Shown here: one piece after another, positions 33,950-45,239 of the stretch
Layout of the letters: each line of letters begins with the position of its first letter
Position numbering within the stretch: position 1 is the first letter of the stretch
Assembly (NCBI GenBank): GCA_036250195.1
Contig: JAVHZZ010000011.1
Span: forward strand, 60,630,919 to 60,694,918
From: Mixophyes australis
Lineage: Eukaryota; Chordata; Amphibia; Anura; Limnodynastidae
DNA: 64,000 nt
Reading direction: 5' to 3'
Translations under genes and position numbers: made by a program
The notes under the pieces: model-generated
The model's database searches: none
Told to the model about the DNA's origin: nothing
What the model saw: the letters and a program-made list of their open reading frames with translations, nothing else

Positions 33950-34330
33950 TGTTCAAACACTGCCAACACAATCATGCATCTCATTACATGCTACGTGCTG
34001 TTTTTCCAGTGCCAACACCTCTGAGTACCTTACTGTACACTATGTGCCATTCAACAGTGCCAAGACATTCATGCATCTCATTACACGCTACTCGCTGTTC
34101 AACCAGTGCCAACATCTCCGTGTACTTTATTGTACGCTATGCGCTGTTCAAACAGTGCCAACACATCCGTGTAACTTATTGTACACTCTGCGCTGTTCAA
34201 ACAGTGCCAACACATCTGTGTACCTCATTACATGCTACTTGCTGTTCAACTAGTGCCAACACCTTCGGGTACCTAAGTACATGCTACGAGCTGCCCAGGC
34301 AGTGCCTACAATCTCTGTGTACTCTGTTGC
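33950..34330. repeat. About 50-bp diverged tandem array
   Basis: Seven or so units of the form GCTGTTCAAACAGTGCCAAC, then ACATCTGTGTACCTCATTAC, then ATGCTAC. Unit length varies from 45 to 52 bp. Confidence 0.88.
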
Positions 34331-35655
34331 ACATTAGCAAACCGCAACACTTAGTGTACTTAGCTGTACCCACACCATTTTGCCTACGTGTCAAATACCT
34401 CTGTCTATTCTGTTGGGGCAATCTCTCTTTGTATCGCAGCCATACATATTACGGTGTGTTCCCCAATAAGTTCCCAAGTTCTCACAATCCATAAAATTCA
34501 ATTGAGTTCATTCATTGACTACATTGGTTCAATCCTTTTTCTAGGTTCTAAATTGGTGAACCCTATACTGATTGAATCAGTAAAGTAAGGGGATATTGGT
34601 TGTGCCTTTATTATTATATTCATGCACCTATAAATGCTCTTTGCTATATAAAGCAAGCCTGTATGATGCAAAAGTTGTTATATTGAATGAGTTGGTTGAT
34701 GGCTGATCTATTGTAAAAACAAAGTAATTTTATGGGGGTAAAAACGATGTGGCTACCTGCTAAAACTGAAACTACCCCTTAATGTGCAATCTCTCTTGAA
34801 GCGCATGTAAATTTCTGAAAGATCATTAAATGTGGTTTTGGCATTTTAACATGTTCTTCCCATTAGAAGGATATATTTGTTTAATCCCCCAAATAGGTGC
34901 ATGTGTTTTCATGTACAAATAAGTGCATTTGCAGATTAATTACTACAGTCCAAGGTAATTGGATTTATCCATTGAATAATAGTACTTGTGGAATTAACAG
35001 CTAATCTCATAATTCGATGAAAAAAGAGAGCCAAGGATCAGAGCTGGCATTGTTGGTATATCTTCCTATTCCCTGTAGTACAGGCAGAAATACGGGCATA
35101 CAAAGCAATTCAAAATCAGGTGATTAGAGAAAAATGACCTCATCTGACACTTTAAATTGCACATATCACAAACACCCTAAGCTTACAAGATCTTTGACAT
35201 GGTAAAATCTTTGAATTTTATGATGTCCACAATTGACAAAATATGTGGCGAACTGGCTGTAATGTATGGACGGATAGATCACTGTTTCCAGGATATTCAT
35301 GACTTCAGACATGCAGTACCAAGTTATGCCCGACTAAATTCTAATGGATTTTAATTATTGAGAATGACTGTTTAAGCAGCCAAACAAGGTGCTATATCAA
35401 TTTGTCTAAAAGTAACCCATGCCAGAATATCCCAATTTGTTCAATCTCGCTACTTATGTATGACAAATATGCTTACAAATCTGGCCATCATCATTGAAGC
35501 AAATGGATAGGACCATGTGTGGCCAACTTGAGATTTGGTGAGAAACATACCAAAATGAGCGAGTCCTTACAATGATAGTATATATTAAAAGTCCTCCAGT
35601 TAATACATTATAATTAGTAGTATTCATTAATTTCCCCACACACCACAACTGATCT
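34331..35655. other. Intron sequence, nothing recognised
   Basis: AT-rich with only short chance frames. Confidence 0.5.
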
Positions 35656-35881
35656 AAAATATTGTTGAAGTCGTATAATTGGATGAACGAAAGTATATTG
35701 GTTTAATATTGGTTTGCCGTGCGTATTGCGAAGCGTACGCCACGTGTTATGTGACGTGGTGCGTTCGCACGGTAAAATACGCACGCACACACTCGCATTA
35801 CAACAGTTAGTTATTTATATAATTTCATATTGGTTCTGTTACACTGTAATTCAGGAGCAGATAGTATTCGGTTTATTATTA

Positions 35882-35961
<80 letters not shown>

Positions 35962-36530
35962 TATATGTACATTGAAGTGTTATTAAAGGTTTAGGTAATA
36001 GGAAAGGTGTCATGCCTGATATCATATTGAAGCCCTAATCATCAGCAGCTGTCCGGTGCAGTCGGCGAAGAGATCGCACATTGCATACTTTAGTTATTGA
36101 TATTAGAGAGTAAACCTTTGTATGATACTGGCTATGAAAAGGAGCAGACCCCCTGGGGAGAAGACCCCCACCTTTGGATTCCTTAGATTGAATCAACCTA
36201 TTACCTGTCTGGCCTGGACCCACCCAACGTCTGGACCTATAGAAACAATCTACGTCATCTCTATTGTTCACAATGAAACACTGATTGTATATATATTAGC
36301 TGCATCTCACTGGGGCCTCAGTCAACTCTGACACAATATTCTATACAGAATATTGTCCATCGGGTCCCGTGGGTGCGCAAGCGAGCGCAAGCGATTGCAT
36401 TGGTATGTACTTATCTTTTGGTATTGGCTGTGCTGTACTGTACTTTATCATGATATAATAATGTATTGAATTGTTGACTATTTACATCTGTTAAAAATAA
36501 ATCACTTTGTGCTTTGGACACACATTCAAT
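35656..36530 (+). other. LTR-like or promoter-like segment
   Basis: A CpG-containing region full of inverted motifs (CGTGCGTATTGCGAAGCGTACGC, ACGTGTTATGTGACGTG) is followed by an (AT)n tract at 35886-35956, further unassigned sequence and AAAAATAAATCACTTTGTGC near 36494. This order could be U3-R-U5 of an LTR, but I find no terminal TG/CA with a duplication. Confidence 0.3.
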
Positions 36531-36889
36531 TGATTGGGCAATGCTTATTTTAAAACGATATAATTACTTTAATAATATCTACATAGTAAGTGATGTATCT
36601 CTCCTATTATGGTGAATCCCAATAATTGAAATAATATAAAGAGAACCTGCAATAATACAGCAACAGCCACCATTTTAGACAGATGATGCAACTACTGAAT
36701 TATAAGAGTTGTGTGTAGAAATTTTGGTCCTCGTTTATACCTCCAAACTGTTCACAAAAGAGATATGGATCATGGAAGTTGTCCTTCTCCCAGCAAATTG
36801 ATAAAGAGATAATGACAAAAGATGTTTGCCTGTGCATAATGATGTAATGTTCTACCTTGGAGTCAGTTGTATCACTTTGTGTCCCACAG

Positions 36890-37013
36890 AGCACCCCATT
36901 GGATTTCATAGACACAGGAAAAGCCCTAAAGGTACAAACTGAGAAACCACACCTTGTGAGTCTTGGAAGTGGGAGGCTGAGCACCGCCATCACTCTACTG
37001 CCACTAGAAGAAG
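36890..37013 (+). CDS. phldb1: phldb1-like gene, second coding exon
   Basis: The acceptor TTTGTGTCCCACAG precedes 124 nt that end in a GTATTT donor. It encodes 41 residues and the first base of a Gly codon (phase 0 to phase 1): STPLDFIDTG, KALKVQTEKPHLV, SLGSGRLSTAITLLPLEE. This is the strongly conserved segment just before the FHA domain of PHLDB1-type proteins (LL5-alpha), which I recognise by its KPHLVSLGSGRLSTAITLLP core. It joins the next exon at 43592 to make the 'EEGRTT' start of FHA strand 1. PHLDB proteins act at the cell cortex with ELKS/ERC, liprins and CLASPs. The paralogues phldb2 and phldb3 are alternatives; the presence of an FHA domain favours phldb1. Confidence 0.9.
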
Positions 37014-37504
37014 GTATTTATCTATATTAATAACCTTTAGGAATATTCATCTCCTTGTTAATATTTCTTCTAATCATTTATTTGGAACATTCTGTTACTA
37101 CATAGTATATATTTTTGGTATATGGTTTATCAGTTATAAATGACCTAAGCAATTGAAACACTGTCAGTTTTTGCCCTTCTGGATATAATTTATATAGAGA
37201 ACAATTTAAATTAAAAGGAGATTAAAGCCCAAAAGAAGAATAAATAAAACCCAAAAGGAGAATAAGGAAATAATGTATTCTATACTGTGGATTATAAGGA
37301 TTTTAAAAGTCACCAAGGAGTTTTGTGAACTTTAAACATAGATAATACATAGCACAATATTAAAATAAAAAAGTAGCTGGAGAAGAGGAGATTACCATTG
37401 ATCGTTATAACCGGTTACAACACACACTCAACCTGCACTCACACTTTCAAACACACACATACACTAAGCCTCAGCGCAACAAAGGACTAGGCTAAAGATA
37501 AGCA

Positions 37505-38036
37505 AATAAATTGCACAGTTTATCTGGGTTGCTTTTGTACCGTCAGTAACTATTACTGACCACTCCTACTGGGGTCACCTTGCCACCAGACATTCACTGA
37601 TCGAGAATGCCAACTGCACAATTGCTTTAGGAGGATAGGGCTGTCACCACCAGGAAACGCTTACCTTTGGGCAGCGCCTATTTGCTGTGGGCTGGCTGGT
37701 ATCTCCTGACTGCTTACTATGGATCATTACTGCTGGGTAGTGGGCAGAGCATTGACACAGAGATGCTAGGTTCAACACAGGACTGTCGGGGGAATGAATT
37801 AGAGTGCAAGCTCTTAACTGTTGGTCACAGGATATAGAAGATAATAGGCCTCAGGCAGAATCTTCAAGCAGTGATGTTTATTGCTTAAGGGTCCTGATAA
37901 GGACGTTTACACACTAGTAGGAGGTACTAGTGGTCATCGAGAAATATAGATGGTATACAACTTTACATGGACAACAGGGCTCTTTTTATACAGGACATAA
38001 CCTGGCAGGAAATAATCCAGCCTCCTGCCCCTTTAA
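37505..38036 (-). mobile_element. LTR-B copy, left part
   Basis: It shares GACCACTCCTACTGGGGTCA, GGGCTGGCTGGTATCTCCTG and CAAGCAGTGATGTTTATTGC with other family members. It is broken at about 38036 by a block containing a gypsy gag fragment and a SINE, and resumes at about 38770. Confidence 0.82.
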
Positions 38037-38637
38037 CAGTTATCTAGAAGTTTGTGTATGAGTCCTTATTGCATGCATTAGAAACATGGTGTCAGAATTT
38101 ATCCAGCCCACAACTGATGAAGCTCGCTGGAAATGACACACTCAAGATTCTGGTAAGCCTTGTGCAAGGTCTGTGTGATTTAAAGTACAAGCACCTTCAA
38201 ATTGAGATCAAGTTTACACCTATTTTGAAGATAGAGGAAGAGAGCAAATTATTATTGCAACTGCTAACAGTATTCCTCCCCCAAACTGGATGCAGATGAG
38301 TGGCAAGCTGAGTAGCAAGTAGGACAACTTCAGAGCTGAATTTGAAGTTTTTGCTTTAGCCACAGGCCTTACTGACAAGCCAGGAAAGATTCTGGCAGCC
38401 ACACTGAGGATGGTGATGGGCAATAAATGTCATCACATTTCTAAGCACAATCTGTGCCTTACAGAGACAGAGCAAAAGGATATTAAAGCAGTATTAGATG
38501 CATTAAAGAAATACTTTAAACCTGCATAAAATGTGATCTATGAAAAGTAAATCTTTGGCTGTTGCAAACAAGATGAATGTAAAACAATTGACAACTTTGT
38601 TACCTGATGGAGAGAGAAAGCAGCAACATGTGAATAT
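38037..38637 (+). pseudogene. Ty3/gypsy retrotransposon LTR end, primer site and gag fragment
   Basis: An LTR end (GTTATCTAGAAGTTTGTGTA to GCATTAGAAACA) is followed by TGGTGTCAGAATTT, which looks like a tRNA primer-binding site, and then by gag-like sequence. The frame near 38338-38530 reads FEVFALATGLTDKPGKILA, TLRMVMGNKCHHISKHN and LDALKKYFKPA, followed by a stop. This resembles the capsid part of vertebrate gypsy gag as I remember it. Several stops and frameshifts are present. It is truncated by the SINE at 38638. Confidence 0.75.
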
Positions 38638-38768
38638 GGGGCAGCACGGTGGCTAAGTGGTTAGCACTTCTGCCTCACAGCGCTGGGGTCATGAGTTCAA
38701 TTCCCGACCATGGCCTTATCTGTGTGGAGTTTGTATGTTCTCCCCGTGTTTGCGTGGGTTTCCTCCTG
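38638..38768 (+). mobile_element. tRNA-headed SINE, 3' truncated
   Basis: GGGGCAGCACGGTGGCTAAG (A-box-like GGCTAAGTGG) and GGTCATGAGTTCAATTCCC (B-box-like), then TGTATGTTCTCCCCGTGTTT. It ends at TTTCCTCC where LTR-B sequence resumes. Confidence 0.9.
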
Positions 38769-38769
38769 C

Positions 38770-39000
38770 TATGTATTCAGGCTAAAAAACTGTTGGTCAC
38801 TAAATGAAAAGACTTAGTATGGGATTAACATTTTTTGCCTTCAGAAGTTACAAAAACAAATCTCTCCTACATGGCATACAGCCTCAGAAATAAATACATT
38901 TCCAATACAAAAAATCAGTACATTTGCAATGTATTGGCACACTGGCACACTGTACTATTAATTAAAATAAATGTATTCAATACGTTATAGGTGATCCAGC
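38770..39000 (-). mobile_element. LTR-B copy, right part
   Basis: It continues the LTR from 38036: GTATTCAGGCTAAAAAACTG compares with 56578, and the end TAGGTGATCCAGCCACA at 38987-39003 is the family terminus (TGTGGCTGGATCA inverted). Confidence 0.8.
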
Positions 39001-40161
39001 CACAATGGGTCTACCTGACCGTTTGTCTAGGGTATTCTGTACCTTTGGTAGACGGTAGATAACTCGAAAATAAAACACTGCAAGGCACAATTCACACGTG
39101 ATGGCCAGCCTGATTGGGTGAATACAGGCTGCTGGAGACTAGGTCCCTGTGTGGGGAAAGATGCACCATGCTCCTAAATTGTGGATGTGGACTGTACTCT
39201 TTACAGGCGCAATCACGTGGTTCCTGCAAGTAGCTGAATGATAGGTGATGCCAGACTATGGAGAATGTTCTGCCCTTAGCCTGACAGTGGAAAAATGCTG
39301 TGCCAATTGCACCACTGTCAGGTCAAGAAGGTAAAAGACTACATGTAGTTATACCAGAGAGCTGTCATAAAGAAAGCATGGAACATTCAACTATGGCAGA
39401 GGTATTCCACATATACCATCAGAGGTATCTCAGTACAGCTCATCAACACCTATTAAAGCTACACAGACCTCTGCCTAACAGAGCACTGTTGAGCATCAGT
39501 TATGACCCCCTGACTGACTCAATCTATAGATGTACAGTATAGTAGACTTTTAGCTGTGTTATAATAGACACACACACAAAAAGAAAAGAATGTGAGATGT
39601 TACAGATGTATCCTTATGTCTGCCCCCAGTGGTGCAATGTTATTGGTTAATATTGCCAGACTTTACATTTGACCTGGATGTGTTGTGTGTCCTGTTCCTG
39701 TTATTAACATGGCTTCAGTTATCTAGCTGTAAGTCCTTATTGCTTGCATCAGAAACAAAACCAGGAATGCAAGAAAGGTGTAACAATTGGTTTCCCTGTA
39801 TTCACTAAAGATATTATTAATACTATTGTAATTACTTCAAGCTGTACTTAGTATTTAAAAACAGTAAGGGATTGGTCACATAATCCATTTTTAACAAATA
39901 GGCTATAAAAAATTGTGGTCTTCTGTAAAAAAATTAATAATCATTCCCTGGATGGATTCTCTGCATTCACCAATGACATTATCAATTCTAGCATTTACAC
40001 AATATGGTCACACCCCAGTTTTCTTATTTTTCCATTTTAATACTTGTGGTAGAGTGCAATAAGCTATAAGCATTCTTTTGTTAAAAAATCGGTTTTGTAA
40101 CCAAACTGTTATGTGGTTTCCATCTCTACACAACTTGTGTCAGGTGATTCTCCCCATGTGT
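39001..40161. other. Gypsy-like debris
   Basis: GTTATCTAGCTGTAAGTCCT, then TATTGCTTGCATCAGAAACA (39718-39757), matches the LTR end at 38037-38085 and is probably another LTR of that element. A frame at 39300-39542 (HVVIPESCHKESMEHSTM) faintly recalls the zinc-binding N-terminus of gypsy integrase. Confidence 0.4.
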
Positions 40162-40506
40162 GGGCAGCACCGTGGCTTAGTGGTTAGCACTTCTGCCTCA
40201 CAGAACTGGGGTCATGAGTTGGATTCCTAACCATAGCCTTATCTGTGTGGAGCTTGTATGTTCTCCACGTGTTTGCGTGGGTTTCCTCTGGGTGCTCCGG
40301 TTTCCTCCCACACTCCAAAAACATACTGGTAGGTTAATTAGCTGGTTTTAAAATTGCCCTTAGTCTGTCTCGATCTGTATGTGTATATGTTAGGGGATTT
40401 AGATTGTAAGCTCCAATGGGGCAGGGACTGATGTGAATGAGTTCTCTGTACAGCGCTGCGGAATTAGTGGTGCTATATAAATAAATAGTTGATGATGATG
40501 ATGATG
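40162..40506 (+). mobile_element. tRNA-headed SINE, full length
   Basis: The head GGGCAGCACCGTGGCTTAGT is followed by the conserved middle GGAGCTTGTATGTTCTCC, TTTCCTCTGGGTGCTCCGGT and TCCCACACTCCAAAAACATA, and a LINE-like 3' end GTGGTGCTATATAAATAAAT with a (GAT)n tail. It has about 345 bp. Confidence 0.93.
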
Positions 40507-40637
40507 TCTAATAAGTGCTGTTGTTGGGAAGTACTTGCCCTTAAAAACTATGTGCAGGCAAGATTCAACCCAGTTAAAAAGCACAGAAGGGGAAAACTTT
40601 GGCACGAGTTGATAAGCTTAACATGTACTGCAATAAG

Positions 40638-40638
40638 T

Positions 40639-40678
<40 letters not shown>

Positions 40679-40692
40679 ATTATTATTATTAT
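40638..40692. repeat. (AT)n followed by (ATT)n
   Basis: Alternating AT, then ATT triplets that form the poly(AAT) tail of the adjacent minus-strand LINE. Confidence 0.95.
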
Positions 40693-42190
40693 TAATATTT
40701 ATTTATAAGGCGCTACAAGGCATCCGCAGCGCCGTACAGAGACAAACAAAATCACAATACAATGGGAGACAGCACAGTACAGTAAACACAGCAACTCAGT
40801 ACGCTCAATGCACAGCTAGAGAGGGCGGGGAAGGGGGAGGGAGGATCCGAAAATGACGGGGCCCAAGAAGGGGGGCGTGGAAGACAGGGAGACCCCCAGG
40901 GGGGAGGAGGGAGCGAAAGTGGATGTGGGGTGGAGGACCTTTGAGGAGGAGGGCTAAGTAGCTGGAGAGCAGAGTTAGAAGTGGTGGAAACAGGAGGAGA
41001 GATGGCCCTGCTCAGAGGAGAGTACAATCTAAGGGGAGGGTTGGACAGACAGAGAGACGCAGGGGAGAGAGGGAGAGTAGGGGGACAGAGGCAGAAGATA
41101 AGGTAGGAAGTTAAGTGGGAGACAGAAAGGCTTTAAGAAAAAGGTGGGTTTTTAGGGCCCGTTTGAAGCTGGATAGATTAGGGGAAGTTCTGATGGAGGG
41201 AGGGAGCTTGTTCCAGTGGAGGGGGGCAGCGCGGGCGAAGTCTTGGATACGCGCGTGGGAGGAGGTTATAAGGGGGGAAGAGAGGCGACGGTCAGAGGCA
41301 GAACGGAGAGGGCGGGATGGAGCATGAATAGAGAGGAGGGTGGAGATGTAGGGCGAAGTGGAGTTGGCGAGGGCCTTGTAGGTGAGTGTGAGGAGCTTAA
41401 AGAGGATTCTGAAGGGGAATGGGAGCCAGTGAAGGGCTAGGTAGAGGGGGGAGACAAAAGAGGAGCGGCGAGAGAGGAAAATAAGCCTAGCTGCAGCGTT
41501 AAGGATGGATCGAAGGGGATCGAGATGAGAGTGGGGGAGGCCAGTGAGGAGGAGGTTGCAGTAGTCCAGGCGGGAGATGATCAGAGAGTGGATAAGGCAT
41601 TTGGTGGCATCTTGGGAGAGGAAGGGCCGGATGCGAGCGATGTTGCGCAGCTGGAAGCGGCAGGATTTAGCAAGAGAGAGGATGTGGGGGCCAAAGGAGA
41701 GAGAGGAGTCGAGGATGACACCAAGGCAGCGAAGTTGGGGGACAGGGGAGATAGAGGTGTTGTCGACAGTGATGGAGAGGTCAGAAGGGGATGGGGTATG
41801 AGAGGGAGGAAAAACTATGAGCTCAGTTTTGGCAAGGTTAAGTTTGAGGAATCGAGAGGACATCCAGGAGGAGATGGCAGAGAGGCAGGCGGACACCCTA
41901 GAGAGGAGGGAGGGAGAGAGATCAGGAGAGGAGAGGTATAGTTGAGTGTCGTCAGCGTAAAGGTGGTAGCTGAAGCCGAAGGAGCTGATGAGTTCACCCA
42001 GGGAGGAGGTGTATAGAGAGAAGAGTAAGGGTCCCAGAACAGAGCCCTGAGGGACCCCGACTGGAAGGGTGGATGGGGGGGAGAGAGACCCAGAGGTGGT
42101 GACAGAGAAGGAACGGTGAGTAAGGTAAGAGGTGAACCAGGACAGGACTGGGCCGGAGAGGCCGAAAGACTGGAGGGTGTGATAGGTGCC
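40690..42190 (-). mobile_element. L2-like LINE, 5'-truncated, with reverse transcriptase C-terminal half
   Basis: The minus strand carries a single open frame of about 350 codons from 42185 down to 41111. It includes [16 protein letters not shown], the catalytic YADD in [11 protein letters not shown] (41942-41975), [11 protein letters not shown] and [11 protein letters not shown], ending [12 protein letters not shown]. These are reverse-transcriptase motifs of the L2/CR1-Jockey clade. The 3' untranslated part (40700-41100) is followed by (AAT)n. No stops occur in the frame, so this copy is fairly young although truncated. The same 3' end is at 21932-22303. Confidence 0.94.
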
Positions 42191-42229
42191 CCTATCATAT
42201 ATATATATCTATATGATAGGGGCACCTTA
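42182..42229. repeat. Palindrome at the 5' truncation point of the LINE
   Basis: GATAGGTGCCCCTATCATAT and ATATGATAGGGGCACCTTA form a long stem around an (AT)-rich loop. Confidence 0.9.
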
Positions 42230-43591
42230 CCAGAAAACCTAACTAGACATAGTACTACTGTCTATACACCGGCCACTGTTTGGCATCTGTCGCCCTGCAT
42301 ACATGCACAATACAGGTTCATATGCACAAATCCCCGCCCTTTGATCTTAATTATCTCATTAGACAATTTGTTTGTGTTCAGCCTAGGAGTTTTACTGTGC
42401 AAGAACTTAACCCTGAATGCAGCATTCCCCTGCAGACTGTCACCTGAATAGCTAATTCCTACCTTAGAGGCCTGTGGAAAACCGCTGCATTTATCCCTAT
42501 ATATTATATATTATATGTATATTACATATTATATATTTTGCTATACTTCTTGAGACAGGCAGTGTTTAAGTATATTGGACTGTAGTAGTGTAATAGGGTA
42601 TTGTTCCATAAATATACATTATGATTTTTGGAATGGATAGTCTTCTGTCTTTGGCATTAATAGAATAAAATATAACAAAAATAGGTAAGTCAAAAACACT
42701 GCTAGAAATGCATTCCTCACACTAGAGATATACTAAGTAGGCTCTGGGTGTGGAGTACCTAACTGGGCAGGAATACACTGTAGGAAACTTTAGTTTTTAA
42801 GAAGAGAATCACCAAATTGAAAACTTAACATATATGAATCATCAGTAAATGAAGTTTCATAATTGTTGCCTGCCTAATCAACGATATCAGTTCATTCACA
42901 AATGTCATGACTGAATCCCACAACTAGTGAGAACCTCGCCTTCAATTTCATTACAGTTTCAACATCTGTTGGCAGCGCACACCCTGCCACAAGACTTTTT
43001 TGCTGTCAGTTTGCAAGGACAGAATAATGTGTATATCCCACGCGTTCAGTATTGCACTGATGTATATTTGTGCAAGTGGGGTGACAATTCATTGTGGACT
43101 CCATGTGCAAGACTGGATCACTTCCCCCTGAATATTTATAATCCAAACATTTCTAGACATGTTATCCCTTTTAATACTAAAACTGTATTTTTAAAATACA
43201 CAAAATAATAAGGCACAAAAATATATTATGTATAATGTTTGGGGGGGGGGGGGGGGGTGACTAGTAATGTGACCGAAAACTAAGAGGAAGTGATGTGGTG
43301 TAGTAGGAGGATATATGGTAAAATTACTCTATGTACTTACTGTTTTAGTAGTTTTCCTAAGGTAAGCACCTTTTGTGGATACCTGATGCTGTCGGACAAT
43401 TTTATTTGAAAGTTCTCTGTTAATAAATGTTCAGCTTTATTTAACATTTAAATATATATAAAAATAAGGCAAAACATCCACATTTCTAACTAAAGTATGT
43501 TTGCCTGAAAATAATCCTTCAACTCATGGTCAATTCACCACAGAAAACACTAGCATACATATACTGACTTTACTGTTGTCTTTTTCCGTAG
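42230..43591. other. Intron sequence with a homopolymer
   Basis: Nothing coding. A run of 17 G lies at 43241-43257 and an ATATTATATATT-rich patch at 42500-42540. Confidence 0.55.
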
Positions 43592-43762
43592 GCAGGACCA
43601 CATTAGGTCATGCATCCAAGGACATTAACTTACGAGGTCCTGGTATTGCTGCTGAACATTGCTTCATTGAGAATATACATGGAGCTCTCGCTCTTCATCC
43701 ATGTGGAAATCCCTGTTCTATCGATGGGCTTGCAGTTACTCAACCCACCCGACTGACACAAG
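43592..43762 (+). CDS. phldb1: phldb1-like gene, third coding exon (FHA domain core)
   Basis: 171 nt between TTTTTCCGTAG and the donor GTAAGG, phase 1 to phase 1. With the preceding split Gly it encodes GRTTLGHASKDINLRGPGI, AAEHCFIENIHGALALHPCG and NPCSIDGLAVTQPTRLTQ. This is the body of a forkhead-associated (FHA) domain: the GR turn of the first strands, the xxEHCxIEN strand and the NxCxIDG turn, where canonical FHA domains have an asparagine contacting the phosphothreonine ligand. The usual Ser before the His strand is Ala here (IAAEHC); from memory human PHLDB1 also lacks it (APEHC). Together with the exons on either side this is about residues 62-119 of the protein. Confidence 0.93.
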
Positions 43763-44942
43763 GTAAGGATGGCCACCATTATTTTAACTTAGTAATTGAG
43801 GATAAAATTGATAAACCCTTGAAAACCAGAGATGATTTACATGTATATGACCATGCTCATTTATATGGTTGTGCATTGTGTCAGTTTCACAGGCAATTAC
43901 TTTTTAATTTCTTATTCAACCCAATGTTATGTTATATTATTTATGGGACATGTAGGGGTTTCTTTTAGTAACATATTGAATAGAAGTTTTATACATCAAT
44001 TAGGTAGGAAAAGCTAGCCAATATTGCAACAATTTTTCCTAGGGTTATTCTTACATAAATAAAGTAATGCTAAAAAATTACAATTGTTTTCTAGTTCTCT
44101 CGAGTATAGGCATACTAAATATATATATCTATAATACAGATCTTATGAAGTTATAAGAACAGGAATATTGACATGTTTTATTCTTGTTTGTTTGGTTTTA
44201 TATTTGTTTTAACTTTTTCAACATTTGTTTTTTTTATCCATTTTTATCATTAGAGATTCTAATAAATCTCTCTATTTTTAGATCACAAACTAGACCTATT
44301 AGTTGATCCAATAGCAGTTAAATTATTTTTATGCCAGCATAGATCTAATAAATAATGTCTGACATGAGATAGCTGATTCAACTATCCTGAGCAATGACCC
44401 AGGTCTACCAACATGGAGGAAATACGTAGAGATGACACATGGTAACATCACTGGGATTACATGTGACAATGCAATATCACTCTGGTACTATTGGATTGTA
44501 CAAACAGCATTCAGCTTAAAACTTTCTTTGTTCAAATTGCGGGGTTACAAACTGAACAAAATGGATCCTTGTCCGCACCAAATCGCTGTAATTTTCTTGA
44601 AGATGTTTCTAAACTTCGATCTGTAGTATGGTACTGGCAGATGTGATGTTTCTAAATGTAATTTTGCATTATAGGGTTTGGTTCACTATTTCTATTTTAT
44701 TCCAATAATCTTATACCCATGTAGTTTAATCAGGTCAACCCTGGACTACCCCTATTTAGTGGAATGCTGCCTGGAATCCAGACGTTTATTTCTGTTGTTC
44801 CAGGTTACAAGTGGAGAAATTGGAGTGTCCATTAGTTTAGGTTTTCTAAATATTTGTATTTGTAGTATCATAGAATAATGTCATTCTTGACACTGAACAA
44901 AACAAAATACACTTTAATGTCAGTTAAAAAACGTTAAAGCAA
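43763..44942. other. Intron sequence, nothing recognised
   Basis: AT-rich; only short frames. Confidence 0.55.
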
Positions 44943-45215
44943 TGGGCAGCTCGGTGGCTTAGTGGTTAGCACTTCTGCTTCACAGCACTGTGGTCGAGTT
45001 TAATTCCCAACCATGGCATTATCTCTATGGAGTTTGTATGTTCTCCCTGTGTTTGCGTGGGTTTCCTTCGGGTGTTTCCTCCCACACTCCAAAAACTTAC
45101 TAGTAGGTTAATTGGCTGCTATTAAAATTGACCATAGTCTTTCTCGGTCTGTTTGTTTATGTTAAGGAATTTAGACTGTAAGTTCTAATGGGACTGATGT
45201 GAGTTCTCTGTGAAA
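44943..45215 (+). mobile_element. tRNA-headed SINE, 3' truncated
   Basis: TGGGCAGCTCGGTGGCTTAG head, TGTATGTTCTCCCTGTGTTT middle and TTTAGACTGTAAGTTCTAAT; the (GAT)n end is missing. Confidence 0.9.
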
Positions 45216-45239
45216 TGAATCAGTAATAATGTAACCTAA

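Noticed and set aside
33916..34494. 192-codon plus-strand frame
   Set aside because: Translation of the roughly 50-bp diverged array; composition follows the repeat unit.
36700..36993. 97-codon minus-strand frame near 36890
   Set aside because: It is the antisense of the phldb1 second coding exon and flank.
40162..40240. tRNA gene
   Set aside because: A- and B-box-like motifs belong to the SINE head; anticodon arm and acceptor pairing are not intact and the same sequence recurs at 38638, 44943 and 50735.
41525..41941. Plus-strand frame of 138 codons, Glu/Gly/Val-rich
   Set aside because: Antisense of the LINE reverse transcriptase, which has recognised motifs on the minus strand.
43241..43257. 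Homopolymer G run as regulatory quadruplex
   Set aside because: Similar runs occur at 54247, and as C at 24015 and 56871; they look like simple slippage products without conserved context.
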